Source: DATCJU01 sp036562635 (GTDB lineage: Bacteria; Actinomycetota; Actinomycetes; Mycobacteriales; Pseudonocardiaceae). From it: a stretch of DNA of 64,000 bases. Below, in pieces: positions 16,607 to 24,685 of the stretch. The notes under the pieces were generated by a model, which worked only from the letters and a program-made list of their open reading frames with translations, ran no database searches and had not been told where the DNA came from. The stretch lies in the NCBI GenBank assembly GCA_036562635.1, contig DATCJU010000081.1, positions 32,706 through 96,705 of the forward strand, written 5' to 3'. Made by a program: the position numbers and the translations under genes. Within the stretch, counting starts at the first letter, position 1. The number at the start of each line of letters is the position of its first letter.

Positions 16607-16694
16607 TTGAGTGATGCACTTGGTGATAAGGAAACAAAGTGCAGTGATTCGCCGTCTCCAACCCCTGTCACCAGCACGATCACCTTTGCTGGCG

Positions 16695-16726
16695 TTGACT
16701 CGTTCGGATAATGTTAGTAAGTTTCC
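16695..16726 (+). promoter_or_regulatory. murR promoter with overlapping operator-like site
   Basis: TTGACT (16695-16700), 17 bases, TAAGTT (16718-16723) and then six bases to the GTG at 16730 give a leaderless promoter. TGTTAGTAAGTTTCC covers the -10 box and resembles half-sites of RpiR-family regulators, which suggests autoregulation by MurR. Confidence 0.5.
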
Positions 16727-16729
16727 CAC

Positions 16730-17689
16730 GTGACCAAGCGCAGCGACCCACACCCGGAGACCACGGGGACGGGGTCGGCACCATCCCGGGAGCCCGGCCC
16801 ACTGGTCCGGATCCGCTCACTGCTCCCCGGCCTGGCCCGCGCCGAACAACGGGTGGCCCGTGTGGTGCTGGAGAACCCTGCCGCCGTTGCCCACCGCAGC
16901 ATCACCGAGGTAGCCGAGGCCGCCGGGACCAGCGAGACCACGGTGACCCGGTTCTGCAAGGCCATCGGAGTCGGGGGCTACCCGGAGCTGCGGATCGCCC
17001 TGGCCGCGGAGACCGCACGCTCGGAGGCCCGTACCGAACAGGACCTGGGCAGCGACATCTCCCCCACCGACGACCTGCGTAGCGTGGTGGCCAAGGTGGC
17101 CTACGCCGACGCGCGGGCGGTGGAGGAAACCGCCGAGCAGCTGGACGTCGACGAGCTGCAACGTGTGGTCGACGCGGTCGCCACCGCCCGCCGCATCGAC
17201 GTCTACGGCGTGGGCGCCAGCGCTTTCGTCGCCCTGGACCTGCAGCAGAAGCTGCACCGCATCGGGCTGACCAGCTACGCGTGGAGCGACACCCACATCG
17301 CCCTCACCTCCGCGGCCGTCCTGCGGCCGGGCGATGTCGCGGTGGGCATCTCCTACACCGGCTCCACCGCCGAGATCGTGGAGGCCCTGCGGGTGGCCCG
17401 GCAGCACGGTGCCACCACCGTGGCGCTGACGAACTTCCCCCGCTCGCCGATCTCCGAGGTGGCCGACCACGTGCTCACCACCGCCGGCCGGGAGACCACC
17501 TTCCGTTCCGGCGCCATGGCCAGCCGCATCGCCCAGCTCACGGTGATCGACTGCCTGTTCATCGGAGTGGCACAGCGGCACCACGAGTCCGCCAGGGCGG
17601 CGCTGGAGGCAACCTACGAGGCGGTCAGCGGGCACCGGCTCGGCTCGCGTCCCGACGGCCGCCGCCGCCACCGGGAGGGTGACGCATGA
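16730..17689 (+). CDS. murR: MurR/RpiR family transcriptional regulator
   Basis: This 319-residue protein has an N-terminal RpiR helix-turn-helix (about residues 25-100, with AAVAHRSITEVAEAAGTSE and TTVTRFCKAIG) and a C-terminal SIS domain (about 140-290, with VYGVGASAFVALDL and GISYTGSTAEIVEAL) that binds phosphosugars. It overlaps murQ by four bases (ATGA), so the likely ligand is MurNAc-6-phosphate as in E. coli MurR. GTG 16730 fits the leaderless promoter. An extended N-terminus of about 25 residues is unlike E. coli. It would control murQ and perhaps nagZ-namZ-amiE through the shared AGTAA motif. Confidence 0.9.
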   Translation: MTKRSDPHPETTGTGSAPSREPGPLVRIRSLLPGLARAEQRVARVVLENPAAVAHRSITEVAEAAGTSETTVTRFCKAIGVGGYPELRIALAAETARSEARTEQDLGSDISPTDDLRSVVAKVAYADARAVEETAEQLDVDELQRVVDAVATARRIDVYGVGASAFVALDLQQKLHRIGLTSYAWSDTHIALTSAAVLRPGDVAVGISYTGSTAEIVEALRVARQHGATTVALTNFPRSPISEVADHVLTTAGRETTFRSGAMASRIAQLTVIDCLFIGVAQRHHESARAALEATYEAVSGHRLGSRPDGRRRHREGDA

Positions 17690-18651
17690 CCGGTACCGGA
17701 GAGCGGACCACGACCCCCGGGTCCCCGGGTGCCGGTGACGCCGTCTACGTCGAGTCCCCCACCGAGCAGCGCAACCCCCGCACGCTCGACATCGACCAGC
17801 TGCCCACCCTCGACGTCCTCCGACTGATCAACGACGAGGACCGCACGGTCCCGGAGGCGGTGGCCGCCGCGCTGCCCGACCTGGCCCGGGCCGTCGACAT
17901 CGCCGTGGAGGCACTGCACGCCGGGGGACGGGTGCACTACGTCGGCGCCGGCACGTCCGGCCGCCTCGCCGTGCTGGACGCCGCGGAGCTGGTGCCGACC
18001 TACAACGTGCCCCCGGACCTGTTCGTGGCGCACCACGCGGGTGGGGAGCGCGCCCTGCTCCGCGCGGTGGAGAACGTCGAGGACGACGCGGAAGCCGGCG
18101 CCGAGGCGATGCGGCGTCACGTCACCGACCGGGACTTCGTGCTCGGGCTGGCCGCCTCCGGACGCACCCCGTTCGTGCTCGGTGCACTGGCCGAGGCCCG
18201 GCGGCTGGGCGCCCGCACCGGCCTGGTCTCGTCCAACCCGGCCATCCGGGACAGGGTCGAGGTCGACGTGCCGATCGTGGTGGACACCGGCCCCGAGGCC
18301 ATCGCCGGGTCGACCCGGATGAAGGCGGGCACCGCGCAGAAGCTGGTGCTCACCGCGTTCTCCACCGCCGTGATGATCCGGCGTGGCCGCACCTACTCGA
18401 ACCTCATGGTCAGCGTGGTGGCGACCAACGCCAAGCTGCGCGGTCGCACCCTGCGGATCCTCACCGAGGCCACGGGCCTGGACGAGCAGGAGTGCAGCCG
18501 GGCGCTGGCTGAGGCCGGGGGTGACCTGAAGGTGGCCCTGGTGCGTCTGCTCTCCGGGGCCGACACCGAACGGTCGGCCGCCGCACTGGCCGAGGCCGAC
18601 GGGCACGTCCGTGCCGCACTGGCCGCGCTGGCCGGCTCCGCGACGGCCTGA
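17686..18651 (+). CDS. murQ: N-acetylmuramic acid 6-phosphate etherase
   Basis: The 321-residue protein carries the SIS-domain motifs GAGTSGRLAVLDAAE near residue 86 and GLAASGRTPFVLGAL near 155, the segment STRMKAGTAQK near 205, and TYSNLMVSVVATNAKL. All are hallmarks of MurQ. It splits the lactyl ether of MurNAc-6-phosphate to give GlcNAc-6-phosphate and lactate in the cytoplasm. It follows murR with a four-base overlap. No MurP transporter and no MurNAc kinase are in the window, so the source of the phosphorylated substrate must be encoded elsewhere. Confidence 0.96.
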   Translation: MTGTGERTTTPGSPGAGDAVYVESPTEQRNPRTLDIDQLPTLDVLRLINDEDRTVPEAVAAALPDLARAVDIAVEALHAGGRVHYVGAGTSGRLAVLDAAELVPTYNVPPDLFVAHHAGGERALLRAVENVEDDAEAGAEAMRRHVTDRDFVLGLAASGRTPFVLGALAEARRLGARTGLVSSNPAIRDRVEVDVPIVVDTGPEAIAGSTRMKAGTAQKLVLTAFSTAVMIRRGRTYSNLMVSVVATNAKLRGRTLRILTEATGLDEQECSRALAEAGGDLKVALVRLLSGADTERSAAALAEADGHVRAALAALAGSATA

Positions 18652-18699
18652 CCCGGTCCCGCCGTCTCGCCGTCCCGTCGGTCCCGCAGCTCCGCCCGC

Positions 18700-19452
18700 T
18701 CAGCGGCCGACGGCATCGGCGATGGAACGCGCCTCCCGAGCCCCGGCGCGCAGGGCCTCGCAGCAGTGCACGATCCAGGCGGCCACCCGGTCCGGGTCGC
18801 CGGTGGCGAAGCCCTCCGCGGCCTGCCGGTACTCCTCCCGGCGGCGCAGGTGGGCCACTTCCGGCACGACCAGTCCCTTGGGGTCCAGCCCGGTGGCGAT
18901 CGCGGTCAGGCGGGCGGCAGCCCGGGCCACCACCCCGTCGGCGGTGCCGAACGGGCGCAGGGCGAGCAGCTCACCGTGCACCACAGCCATCAGCACCGGT
19001 CCCGGGGCCGCGGTGCCACCGGTGACGAGCTGCGCCAGCAGGGCGAGCCGGGAAGACACCTCGTGGTCCACCCGCGGCCGGCCCAGCTGGTCCTCCTGGT
19101 CTGCGGGCACCAGGTCGGCGGCAGCGAGCACGTGGATACGGGCCAGGGCCTGCAACGGAGCCCGCCCCCAGGTGGTGAGCAGCGGACCCAGGGCCTCCGC
19201 CACCCGCAGCGCCCCGGCGAGCACCGGGTCGGTGACCTGTCCGCTCTCGGGGATCTCCACCCCGCCGCCGTCCAGTGCCGCCGAAGCACGCGCCGCCCGG
19301 ACCGACGCCTCGGCGGCGGTAGTCGGCCAGCCCCGCCGGTTGGTGGGGTGCCGGTGCACCTCGTCGACGGCGTCACGGGCCGCCCGGACCGCCTCGGTGA
19401 CGCCGGGGAGATCCAGCAGCGGCCGCAGAGGATCGGAAGCCAGCGTGCCCAC
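18700..19452 (-). CDS. Fic-like protein with a degenerate active-site motif
   Basis: The 250-residue helical protein shows a Fic-type layout: an N-terminal segment SVRAARASAALDGGG near 50-64 that resembles the S-x-x-x-E-G helix of Fic proteins, and a core segment RPFGTADGVVAR at about 166-177. The latter sits where active Fic enzymes have HPF-x-x-GNGR. Here the catalytic His is Arg and the GNG is lost, so AMP transfer is unlikely. Homologues next to acs are common in actinobacteria and are often named oxidoreductase without support. It converges with murQ across 48 bases. The role is unknown. Confidence 0.6.
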   Translation of the reverse strand: MGTLASDPLRPLLDLPGVTEAVRAARDAVDEVHRHPTNRRGWPTTAAEASVRAARASAALDGGGVEIPESGQVTDPVLAGALRVAEALGPLLTTWGRAPLQALARIHVLAAADLVPADQEDQLGRPRVDHEVSSRLALLAQLVTGGTAAPGPVLMAVVHGELLALRPFGTADGVVARAAARLTAIATGLDPKGLVVPEVAHLRRREEYRQAAEGFATGDPDRVAAWIVHCCEALRAGAREARSIADAVGR

Positions 19453-19506
19453 GGCGGCGCACAGTACCCGCTGCCCCGCACCCGCCTGCCGCGGCGCACG
19501 ATCCCA

Positions 19507-19522
19507 GGTGATTCACGTCACT
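19507..19522 (+). promoter_or_regulatory. Crp/GlxR-like site upstream of acs
   Basis: GGTGA-N6-TCACT differs from the TGTGA-N6-TCACA consensus only at the outer base of each arm. It lies 246 bases before acs and 55 bases upstream of the divergent Fic-like gene. The crp gene is in the same window. The remaining 19523-19767 contains a weak TAGGTT -10 candidate at 19718 and no gene. Confidence 0.5.
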
Positions 19523-19767
19523 CACCGCTTGCCCCCGGTGCCGGCGGCGTGGGTGTTCCCGCAAGGCGCGGCACCACCGCGTTCCTGATCGTCCGGGGGA
19601 TACGCCACCCCGGTGGGACGTTCGATGGGGTGGTTCCCGGGCCGGCCGGAAACCGACCGCGTGACTGGTTCAGACCATATCCGGGCCGACGGCCTGTTCG
19701 AGTGGCCTTCGTCGCACTAGGTTCGTGGTCAGCGACACACCATCCCCAGCACAGGGAGGTCTCCGCG

Positions 19768-21756
19768 ATGACCCAACAGACCGGTCAGAGCCCGGCCTTG
19801 GACAACCTGCTGTCCGAAAACCGGTCCTTCCCGCCGAGCGAGGAGTTCGCCGCGCAGGCGAACGCCACGGCAGAGCTGTACGAGGAGGCCTCGGCCGACC
19901 GCGAGGCCTTCTGGGCCAAGCAGGCTGAGCGGCTGCACTGGGAAACCAAGTGGACCCAGGTGCTGGACTGGTCGAACGCACCGTTCGCCAAGTGGTTCGT
20001 CGGCGGCCGGCTCAACGTGGCCTACAACTGCGTGGACCGGCACGTGGAGGCGGGCCACGGCGACCAGGTGGCCATCCACTGGGAGGGCGAGCCCGGCGAC
20101 ACCCGCACCATCACCTACGCCGAGCTCAAGGACGAGGTCTGCCGGACCGCGAACGCCCTGCTCTCCCTGGGGCTGCAGGCCGGTGACCGGGTGGCCATCT
20201 ACATGCCGATGGTCCCCGAGGCGATCTTCTCGATGCTCGCCTGCGCCCGACTCGGCATCACGCACAGCGTGGTCTTCGGCGGCTTCTCGGCCGAGGCGCT
20301 GCGTTCCCGCATCGAGGACGCCGAGGCCAAGCTGGTCATCACCACCGACGGCCAGTACCGGCGTGGCAAGGCCGCCCCGTTGAAGGCGGCGGTGGACGAG
20401 GCGGTGCAGCACACGCCGAGCGTGCGGAACGTGCTGGTGGTGCGCCGCACCGGGATGGACGTGTCCTGGACCGAGGGGCGTGACCTGTGGTGGCACGACG
20501 TGGTCGCTCCCCAGTCCACCGAGCACAAGCCGGAGGCCTTCGACTCCGAGCACCCGCTGTTCATCCTCTACACCTCGGGCACCACGGGTAAGCCGAAGGG
20601 CATCCTGCACACCTCGGGCGGCTACCTCACCCAGGTCGCGTACACCCACCACGTGGTGTTCGACCACAAGCCGGGCGTCGACGTGTACTGGTGCACCGCC
20701 GACATCGGCTGGGTGACCGGCCACTCGTACATCGTGTACGGGCCGCTGGCCAACCGGGTGACCCAGGTGGTCTACGAGGGCACGCCGAACACCCCGCACG
20801 AGGGCCGGCACTGGGAGATCATCCAGAAGTACGGGGTCTCGATCTACTACACCGCCCCCACCCTGATCCGCACCTTCATGAAGTGGGGCAGCGACATCCC
20901 CGCCAAGTACGACCTGTCGTCGCTGCGGGTGCTGGGCAGCGTCGGCGAGCCGATCAACCCCGAGGCGTGGATGTGGTACCGGGAGCACATCGGCGGCAAC
21001 CGGTGCCCCATCGTGGACACCTGGTGGCAGACCGAGACCGGCGCGATCATGATCTCCCCGCTGCCGGGGGTCACCGCGTGCAAGCCGGGATCGGCCATGG
21101 CGCCGCTGCCCGGTGTCTCGGCCAAGGTGGTCGACGACACGGGTGCCCCGGTCGGCAAGGGCGGCGGCGGTTACCTGGTGCTGGACCAGCCGTGGCCGTC
21201 CATGCTCCGTGGTGTCTGGGGTGACGACCAGCGCTACCGGGACACCTACTGGGCGCGGTTCGCCGAGCAGGGCTACTACTTCGCCGGTGACGGCGCCAAG
21301 TACGACGAGGACGGTGCGATCTGGCTGCTCGGCCGGGTGGACGACGTGATGAACGTGTCCGGCCACCGCATCTCCACCACCGAGGTGGAGTCGGCGTTGG
21401 TGTCGCACCCGAAGGTGGCGGAGGCGGCGGTCGTGGGTGCCACCGACCCGACCACCGGCCAGGGCATCGTGGCGTTCGTGATCCTGCGCGGCGGCGGTGA
21501 CGGCGGGGACGGCGACGACCTGGCGAAGGAGCTGCGCGACCACGTGGCCAAGGAGATCGGCCCGATCGCCAAGCCGCGCCAGATCCTGGTCGTGCCGGAA
21601 CTGCCCAAGACCCGCTCCGGCAAGATCATGCGCCGGCTGCTGCGGGACGTGGCGGAGAACCGTTCGCTGGGTGACGTCACCACCCTGCAGGACTCCTCGG
21701 TGATGGACCTGATCACCGCCGGCCTGAAGGCACGCAAGAGCAGCGACGAGGACTGA
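19768..21756 (+). CDS. acs: Acetyl-CoA synthetase, AMP-forming
   Basis: GGGAGG eight bases before ATG 19768 fixes the start of this 662-residue enzyme. The adenylate-forming core motif YTSGTTGKPKG lies near residue 267, DTWWQTETG near 415, and the C-terminal PKTRSGKIMRR near 615 contains the lysine that protein acetyltransferases acetylate to switch the enzyme off. It makes acetyl-CoA from acetate, ATP and CoA in the cytosol. A Gly/Asp-rich insert (GGGDGGDGDD) before the last domain is unusual. The Crp-like site upstream suggests cAMP control, as known for mycobacterial acetate metabolism. Confidence 0.97.
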   Translation: MTQQTGQSPALDNLLSENRSFPPSEEFAAQANATAELYEEASADREAFWAKQAERLHWETKWTQVLDWSNAPFAKWFVGGRLNVAYNCVDRHVEAGHGDQVAIHWEGEPGDTRTITYAELKDEVCRTANALLSLGLQAGDRVAIYMPMVPEAIFSMLACARLGITHSVVFGGFSAEALRSRIEDAEAKLVITTDGQYRRGKAAPLKAAVDEAVQHTPSVRNVLVVRRTGMDVSWTEGRDLWWHDVVAPQSTEHKPEAFDSEHPLFILYTSGTTGKPKGILHTSGGYLTQVAYTHHVVFDHKPGVDVYWCTADIGWVTGHSYIVYGPLANRVTQVVYEGTPNTPHEGRHWEIIQKYGVSIYYTAPTLIRTFMKWGSDIPAKYDLSSLRVLGSVGEPINPEAWMWYREHIGGNRCPIVDTWWQTETGAIMISPLPGVTACKPGSAMAPLPGVSAKVVDDTGAPVGKGGGGYLVLDQPWPSMLRGVWGDDQRYRDTYWARFAEQGYYFAGDGAKYDEDGAIWLLGRVDDVMNVSGHRISTTEVESALVSHPKVAEAAVVGATDPTTGQGIVAFVILRGGGDGGDGDDLAKELRDHVAKEIGPIAKPRQILVVPELPKTRSGKIMRRLLRDVAENRSLGDVTTLQDSSVMDLITAGLKARKSSDED

Positions 21757-21776
21757 GTTCCACCCGTCCGGCACAC

Positions 21777-21811
21777 ACGGGGGCCCGCACCGCGAGGGTG
21801 CGGGCCCCCGT
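21777..21811. terminator. Terminator between acs and the TauE permease gene
   Basis: A perfect 15-bp stem (21777-21791 with 21797-21811) and five-base loop lies between two converging genes. Confidence 0.88.
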
Positions 21812-21833
21812 ACGTTCCGGAGCCACGGGACGC

Positions 21834-22628
21834 TCAGTCCGCGGAACGGGCGCGGCGGCGTCCACCGAGCAGGGCCCGCAGGTCACCCCAGACGGTGCGC
21901 ACCGCCACGAACACCAGCAGGCACCCGAACAGCGCATCGGACAGCGCCGGGTCCATCACCACCGACCACTGGCTGGTCGCCACGGTGGCCACCACGCCGG
22001 ACAACCCGATCCACACCGCGTCACGCAGCGAGCCGTTGCCCTGGCGCAGGTTCCGCCAGCCGCCCAGCAGCGAGGTGGGCAGGATGACCAGCAGCGAGGT
22101 CCCCCTGGCCAGTGCGGCGGGCACCTGGAAGCCGAGCTGCATCACCGGCACCATCAACGAGCCACCCCCGATACCGGTGAGCGCCGAGACGATCCCGATC
22201 ACCACGCCCACCGGCACCAGCAGTGCCAGCCGCCACCACTCGTGGTGCACCGCACCGGCCGGCACCCCCGGGTCCAGGATCAACCGCAGGGCGGTGGCCA
22301 GGGCCATCAGGGCGAACAACCAGCGCAGGAAGCTCAGCGGCGCCTTCGACAACAGTGCGGCACCGATCCAGGCACCGATCATGGTTCCGGCCGCGAGGCA
22401 CACGGCGATCAGCACGTCCACCCTGCCGTGCACCCCGTAGCCGAACACCCCGGCGACGGCCAGTGGGGCCAGGGCGATGAAGGAGGTGGCCACGGCCTGT
22501 CGCTGGTCGTAGGCGCACCAGGCGACCAGCGCCGGGACGATCACCACACCGCCGCCCACGCCGAACAGACCGGCGAGCGCGCCGGCGAGGAGTCCGATGA
22601 GCACGAGCTTCCACCCTGGTGACCGCAC
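21834..22628 (-). CDS. TauE/SafE family sulfite-exporter-like permease
   Basis: This 264-residue membrane protein has about eight helices. The duplicated TauE/SafE signature is visible as GLFGVGGGVVIVPALVAW near residues 20-38 and ALTGIGGGSLMVPVM near 150-165. Family members move small sulfonates, sulfite or organic anions, but the substrate cannot be read from sequence. It stands alone, convergent with acs and divergent from nhaA. A GTG at 22628 is used; a second GTG eight codons later would also give a complete protein. Confidence 0.88.
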   Translation of the reverse strand: MRSPGWKLVLIGLLAGALAGLFGVGGGVVIVPALVAWCAYDQRQAVATSFIALAPLAVAGVFGYGVHGRVDVLIAVCLAAGTMIGAWIGAALLSKAPLSFLRWLFALMALATALRLILDPGVPAGAVHHEWWRLALLVPVGVVIGIVSALTGIGGGSLMVPVMQLGFQVPAALARGTSLLVILPTSLLGGWRNLRQGNGSLRDAVWIGLSGVVATVATSQWSVVMDPALSDALFGCLLVFVAVRTVWGDLRALLGGRRRARSAD

Positions 22629-22758
22629 GCAAGCACCCTAAGCCGACCCGACCGGAATTCCGCCGGTCCGATACGTCACACCTGTTCGGCGGACATCCCG
22701 TGACCACGGCGGACACTCCGTGATCGAAAAGACAAAAGCGGGCACCGACCTGCTCGGT

Positions 22759-22845
22759 TAGCATCGGGACGGGGCGTGCCGGGAAGTCTGGTCGGCGAGG
22801 GTTCTCCCCTGCCCGCCGTACGGTCACCACCTGGAGGTGCCTGGT
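22759..22845 (+). promoter_or_regulatory. Structured leader of nhaA
   Basis: A TAGCAT -10 box (22759-22764) predicts a transcript start near 22771, leaving a leader of about 75 bases. It contains GCCG/CGGC arms around GGAAGTCTGGT (22778-22796) and a second stem GGC-AGGG with CCCT-GCC (22793-22813). The ribosome site GGAGG is at 22833-22837. The compact double stem ahead of a cation antiporter gene may be a riboswitch-like element. Confidence 0.4.
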
Positions 22846-24048
22846 TTGACCCGCCCCGCCCTCAACGAGTTCGCCCGCTACCTGCGCACCGAGACCGTGG
22901 GTGGCATGGTGCTGCTCGGCGCCACCGCCATCGCCCTGATCTGGGCGAACTCCCCCTGGGGCGACAGCTACCGGGCACTGCGGGACCTGCGCGTCGGCCC
23001 GGAGGCGCTGCACCTGAACCTCACCGTCGGGGAGTGGGTCACGGACGGGCTGCTCGCCCTGTTCTTCTTCGTGGTGGGTCTGGAGCTCAAGCGGGAGCTG
23101 GTGATCGGTGAGCTGTCCCGCATCAAGGCCGCGGCCCTGCCCGTGATCGCCGCCCTCGGCGGCATGGTGGTGCCGGCCCTGCTGGCGTTCACCGTCAGCC
23201 ACGGCACCCCGGGCGCGGACCGGGCCTGGGCCATCCCGGTGGCCACCGACATCGCCTTCGCCCTCGGGGTGCTCGCCGTCACCGCGACCCACATGCCGAG
23301 CAGCGCCCGGATATTCCTGCTCAGCCTCGCCGTGGCCGACGACCTCGGGGCGATCGCGGTGATCGCGGTGCTGTTCACCCAGGGCTTCGGCCTGGTCGCG
23401 TTCGCCGCGGCGATCGCCCTGTGCGGGGTGTACTGGTGGCTGCAGCGCAAGCGGGTCACCTCACCGTTGCTGTACGTCCCCCTGGCCGTGGCGGTGTGGG
23501 TCGCGGTGCACGCCTCCGGTATCCACGCCACCATCGCCGGGGTCGCCCTCGGTCTGCTCACCCGGGTCCGGCGCGACCCGTACGAGAAGGAGTCCCCGGT
23601 GATCCGCCTGGAGCACCGGCTGCAGCCGTGGTCGGCCGGGCTGGCCGTGCCGGTGTTCGCGCTGTTCGCCGCCGGGGTCCCCGTCAGTGCGTCGGCGCTG
23701 GGCGAGATGTTCCGGGACCGGGTGGCCGTCGGGGTGATCGTCGGTCTGGTGGTGGGCAAGCTGGTCGGCATCTTCGGCGCGTCGGCACTGGCGGTGCGGC
23801 TGCGCCTGGCTACCAAGCCGGCGGACCTGGGCTGGCGGGACATGGCCGCGGTGGCCATGCTCGGCGGCGTCGGGTTCACCGTGAGCCTGCTCATCGCCGA
23901 ACTGTCCCTGCAGGGGGACGCCGCGGAACGGGCCAAGGCGGCCGTGCTCGTCGCCTCCCTGATCGCGTCGCTGCTCGCCGCCGTCATGCTGGTGCGCCGC
24001 AGCCGGGTGCACCGTGACAACGCTTCCGGATCATCCGGCACCCGCTAG
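22846..24048 (+). CDS. nhaA: Na+/H+ antiporter NhaA
   Basis: The protein has about 400 residues and eleven to twelve membrane helices. Helix IV/V motifs WAIPVATDIAFALGVLAV and SLAVADDLGAIAVIAVLF include the paired aspartates needed for Na+ and H+ exchange; the helix XI region has GVGFTVSLLIAELS. TTG 22846 is preferred because GGAGG lies eight bases upstream; GTG 22837 overlaps that site and would add three residues. The antiporter exports sodium in exchange for protons and protects against alkaline pH and salt. The leader may carry a regulatory RNA. Confidence 0.95.
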   Translation: MTRPALNEFARYLRTETVGGMVLLGATAIALIWANSPWGDSYRALRDLRVGPEALHLNLTVGEWVTDGLLALFFFVVGLELKRELVIGELSRIKAAALPVIAALGGMVVPALLAFTVSHGTPGADRAWAIPVATDIAFALGVLAVTATHMPSSARIFLLSLAVADDLGAIAVIAVLFTQGFGLVAFAAAIALCGVYWWLQRKRVTSPLLYVPLAVAVWVAVHASGIHATIAGVALGLLTRVRRDPYEKESPVIRLEHRLQPWSAGLAVPVFALFAAGVPVSASALGEMFRDRVAVGVIVGLVVGKLVGIFGASALAVRLRLATKPADLGWRDMAAVAMLGGVGFTVSLLIAELSLQGDAAERAKAAVLVASLIASLLAAVMLVRRSRVHRDNASGSSGTR

Positions 24049-24096
24049 GGCGCGGCATTCCGGCCGGTGCGTGCGGCACATGGCACGATGACCATC

Positions 24097-24663
24097 GTGA
24101 CCAGCCAGCACAACCACAACGGTGGCGAGCGCGGCGGACGCCCGGCCGCCGGGCTCCCGCCCGTGCCGTCGATTCCCCTGTCCGACGAGAGGCTCGCCGG
24201 AGGCGCACACATCTCGGGCGGCTCGCCGAACGGGCAGTCCATCGGCGGGCTGGTTCGCGAGGCGACCATCCACCTGTCCACCCTGATCCGTTCCGAGGTG
24301 GAGCTGGCGAAGATCGAGATCGCCGCCGAGGTGAAGAAGGGGCTGCGCGGCAGTGTCTACTTCATCCTCGCGCTGTCCGTCCTGATCTTCGGCTCGTTCT
24401 TTTTCTTCTTCGCCCTCGCCGAGCTGCTCGCCGACCTCGGGCTGTACCGCTCCGCCGCGTTCGGCATCGTGTTCCTCCTGATGCTGCTCACCGCCGCGCT
24501 GTTCGCCCTGCTCGGCTACCGGCGGGTGCGCACGCTGCGCAAGCCCGAACGCACCATCAACGCGGTCCGGGACACCGCGTCCACGCTGGCGCACCTGGGC
24601 CACGGCAACGGGCAGCACGACAGCCGGGACACGGACCGACCGAGCCACCGGCCGGTGGCCTGA
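24097..24663 (+). CDS. Phage-holin-superfamily membrane protein (Rv3669-like position)
   Basis: GTG 24097 lies seven bases after CACGAT, matching the leaderless pattern, and gives 188 residues; ATG 24088 is the alternative. A polar N-terminal half contains the amphipathic stretch LVREATIHLSTLIRSEVELAKIEI, followed by two closely spaced helices (about 95-120 and 130-150) and a basic, His/Asp-rich tail. This is the actinobacterial holin_3_6-type layout. Members are chromosomal and not linked to phages; some affect membrane or envelope properties. It sits directly before the epoxide hydrolase gene on the same strand. Confidence 0.75.
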   Translation: MTSQHNHNGGERGGRPAAGLPPVPSIPLSDERLAGGAHISGGSPNGQSIGGLVREATIHLSTLIRSEVELAKIEIAAEVKKGLRGSVYFILALSVLIFGSFFFFFALAELLADLGLYRSAAFGIVFLLMLLTAALFALLGYRRVRTLRKPERTINAVRDTASTLAHLGHGNGQHDSRDTDRPSHRPVA

Positions 24664-24685
24664 GCCCTGCCCGTTCAGCATCGGG

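Noticed and set aside
22759..22845. nhaA leader read as a cobalamin riboswitch because of its GGGAAG stretch
   Set aside because: The B12 box and the long multi-stem core are absent, and the leader is too short.
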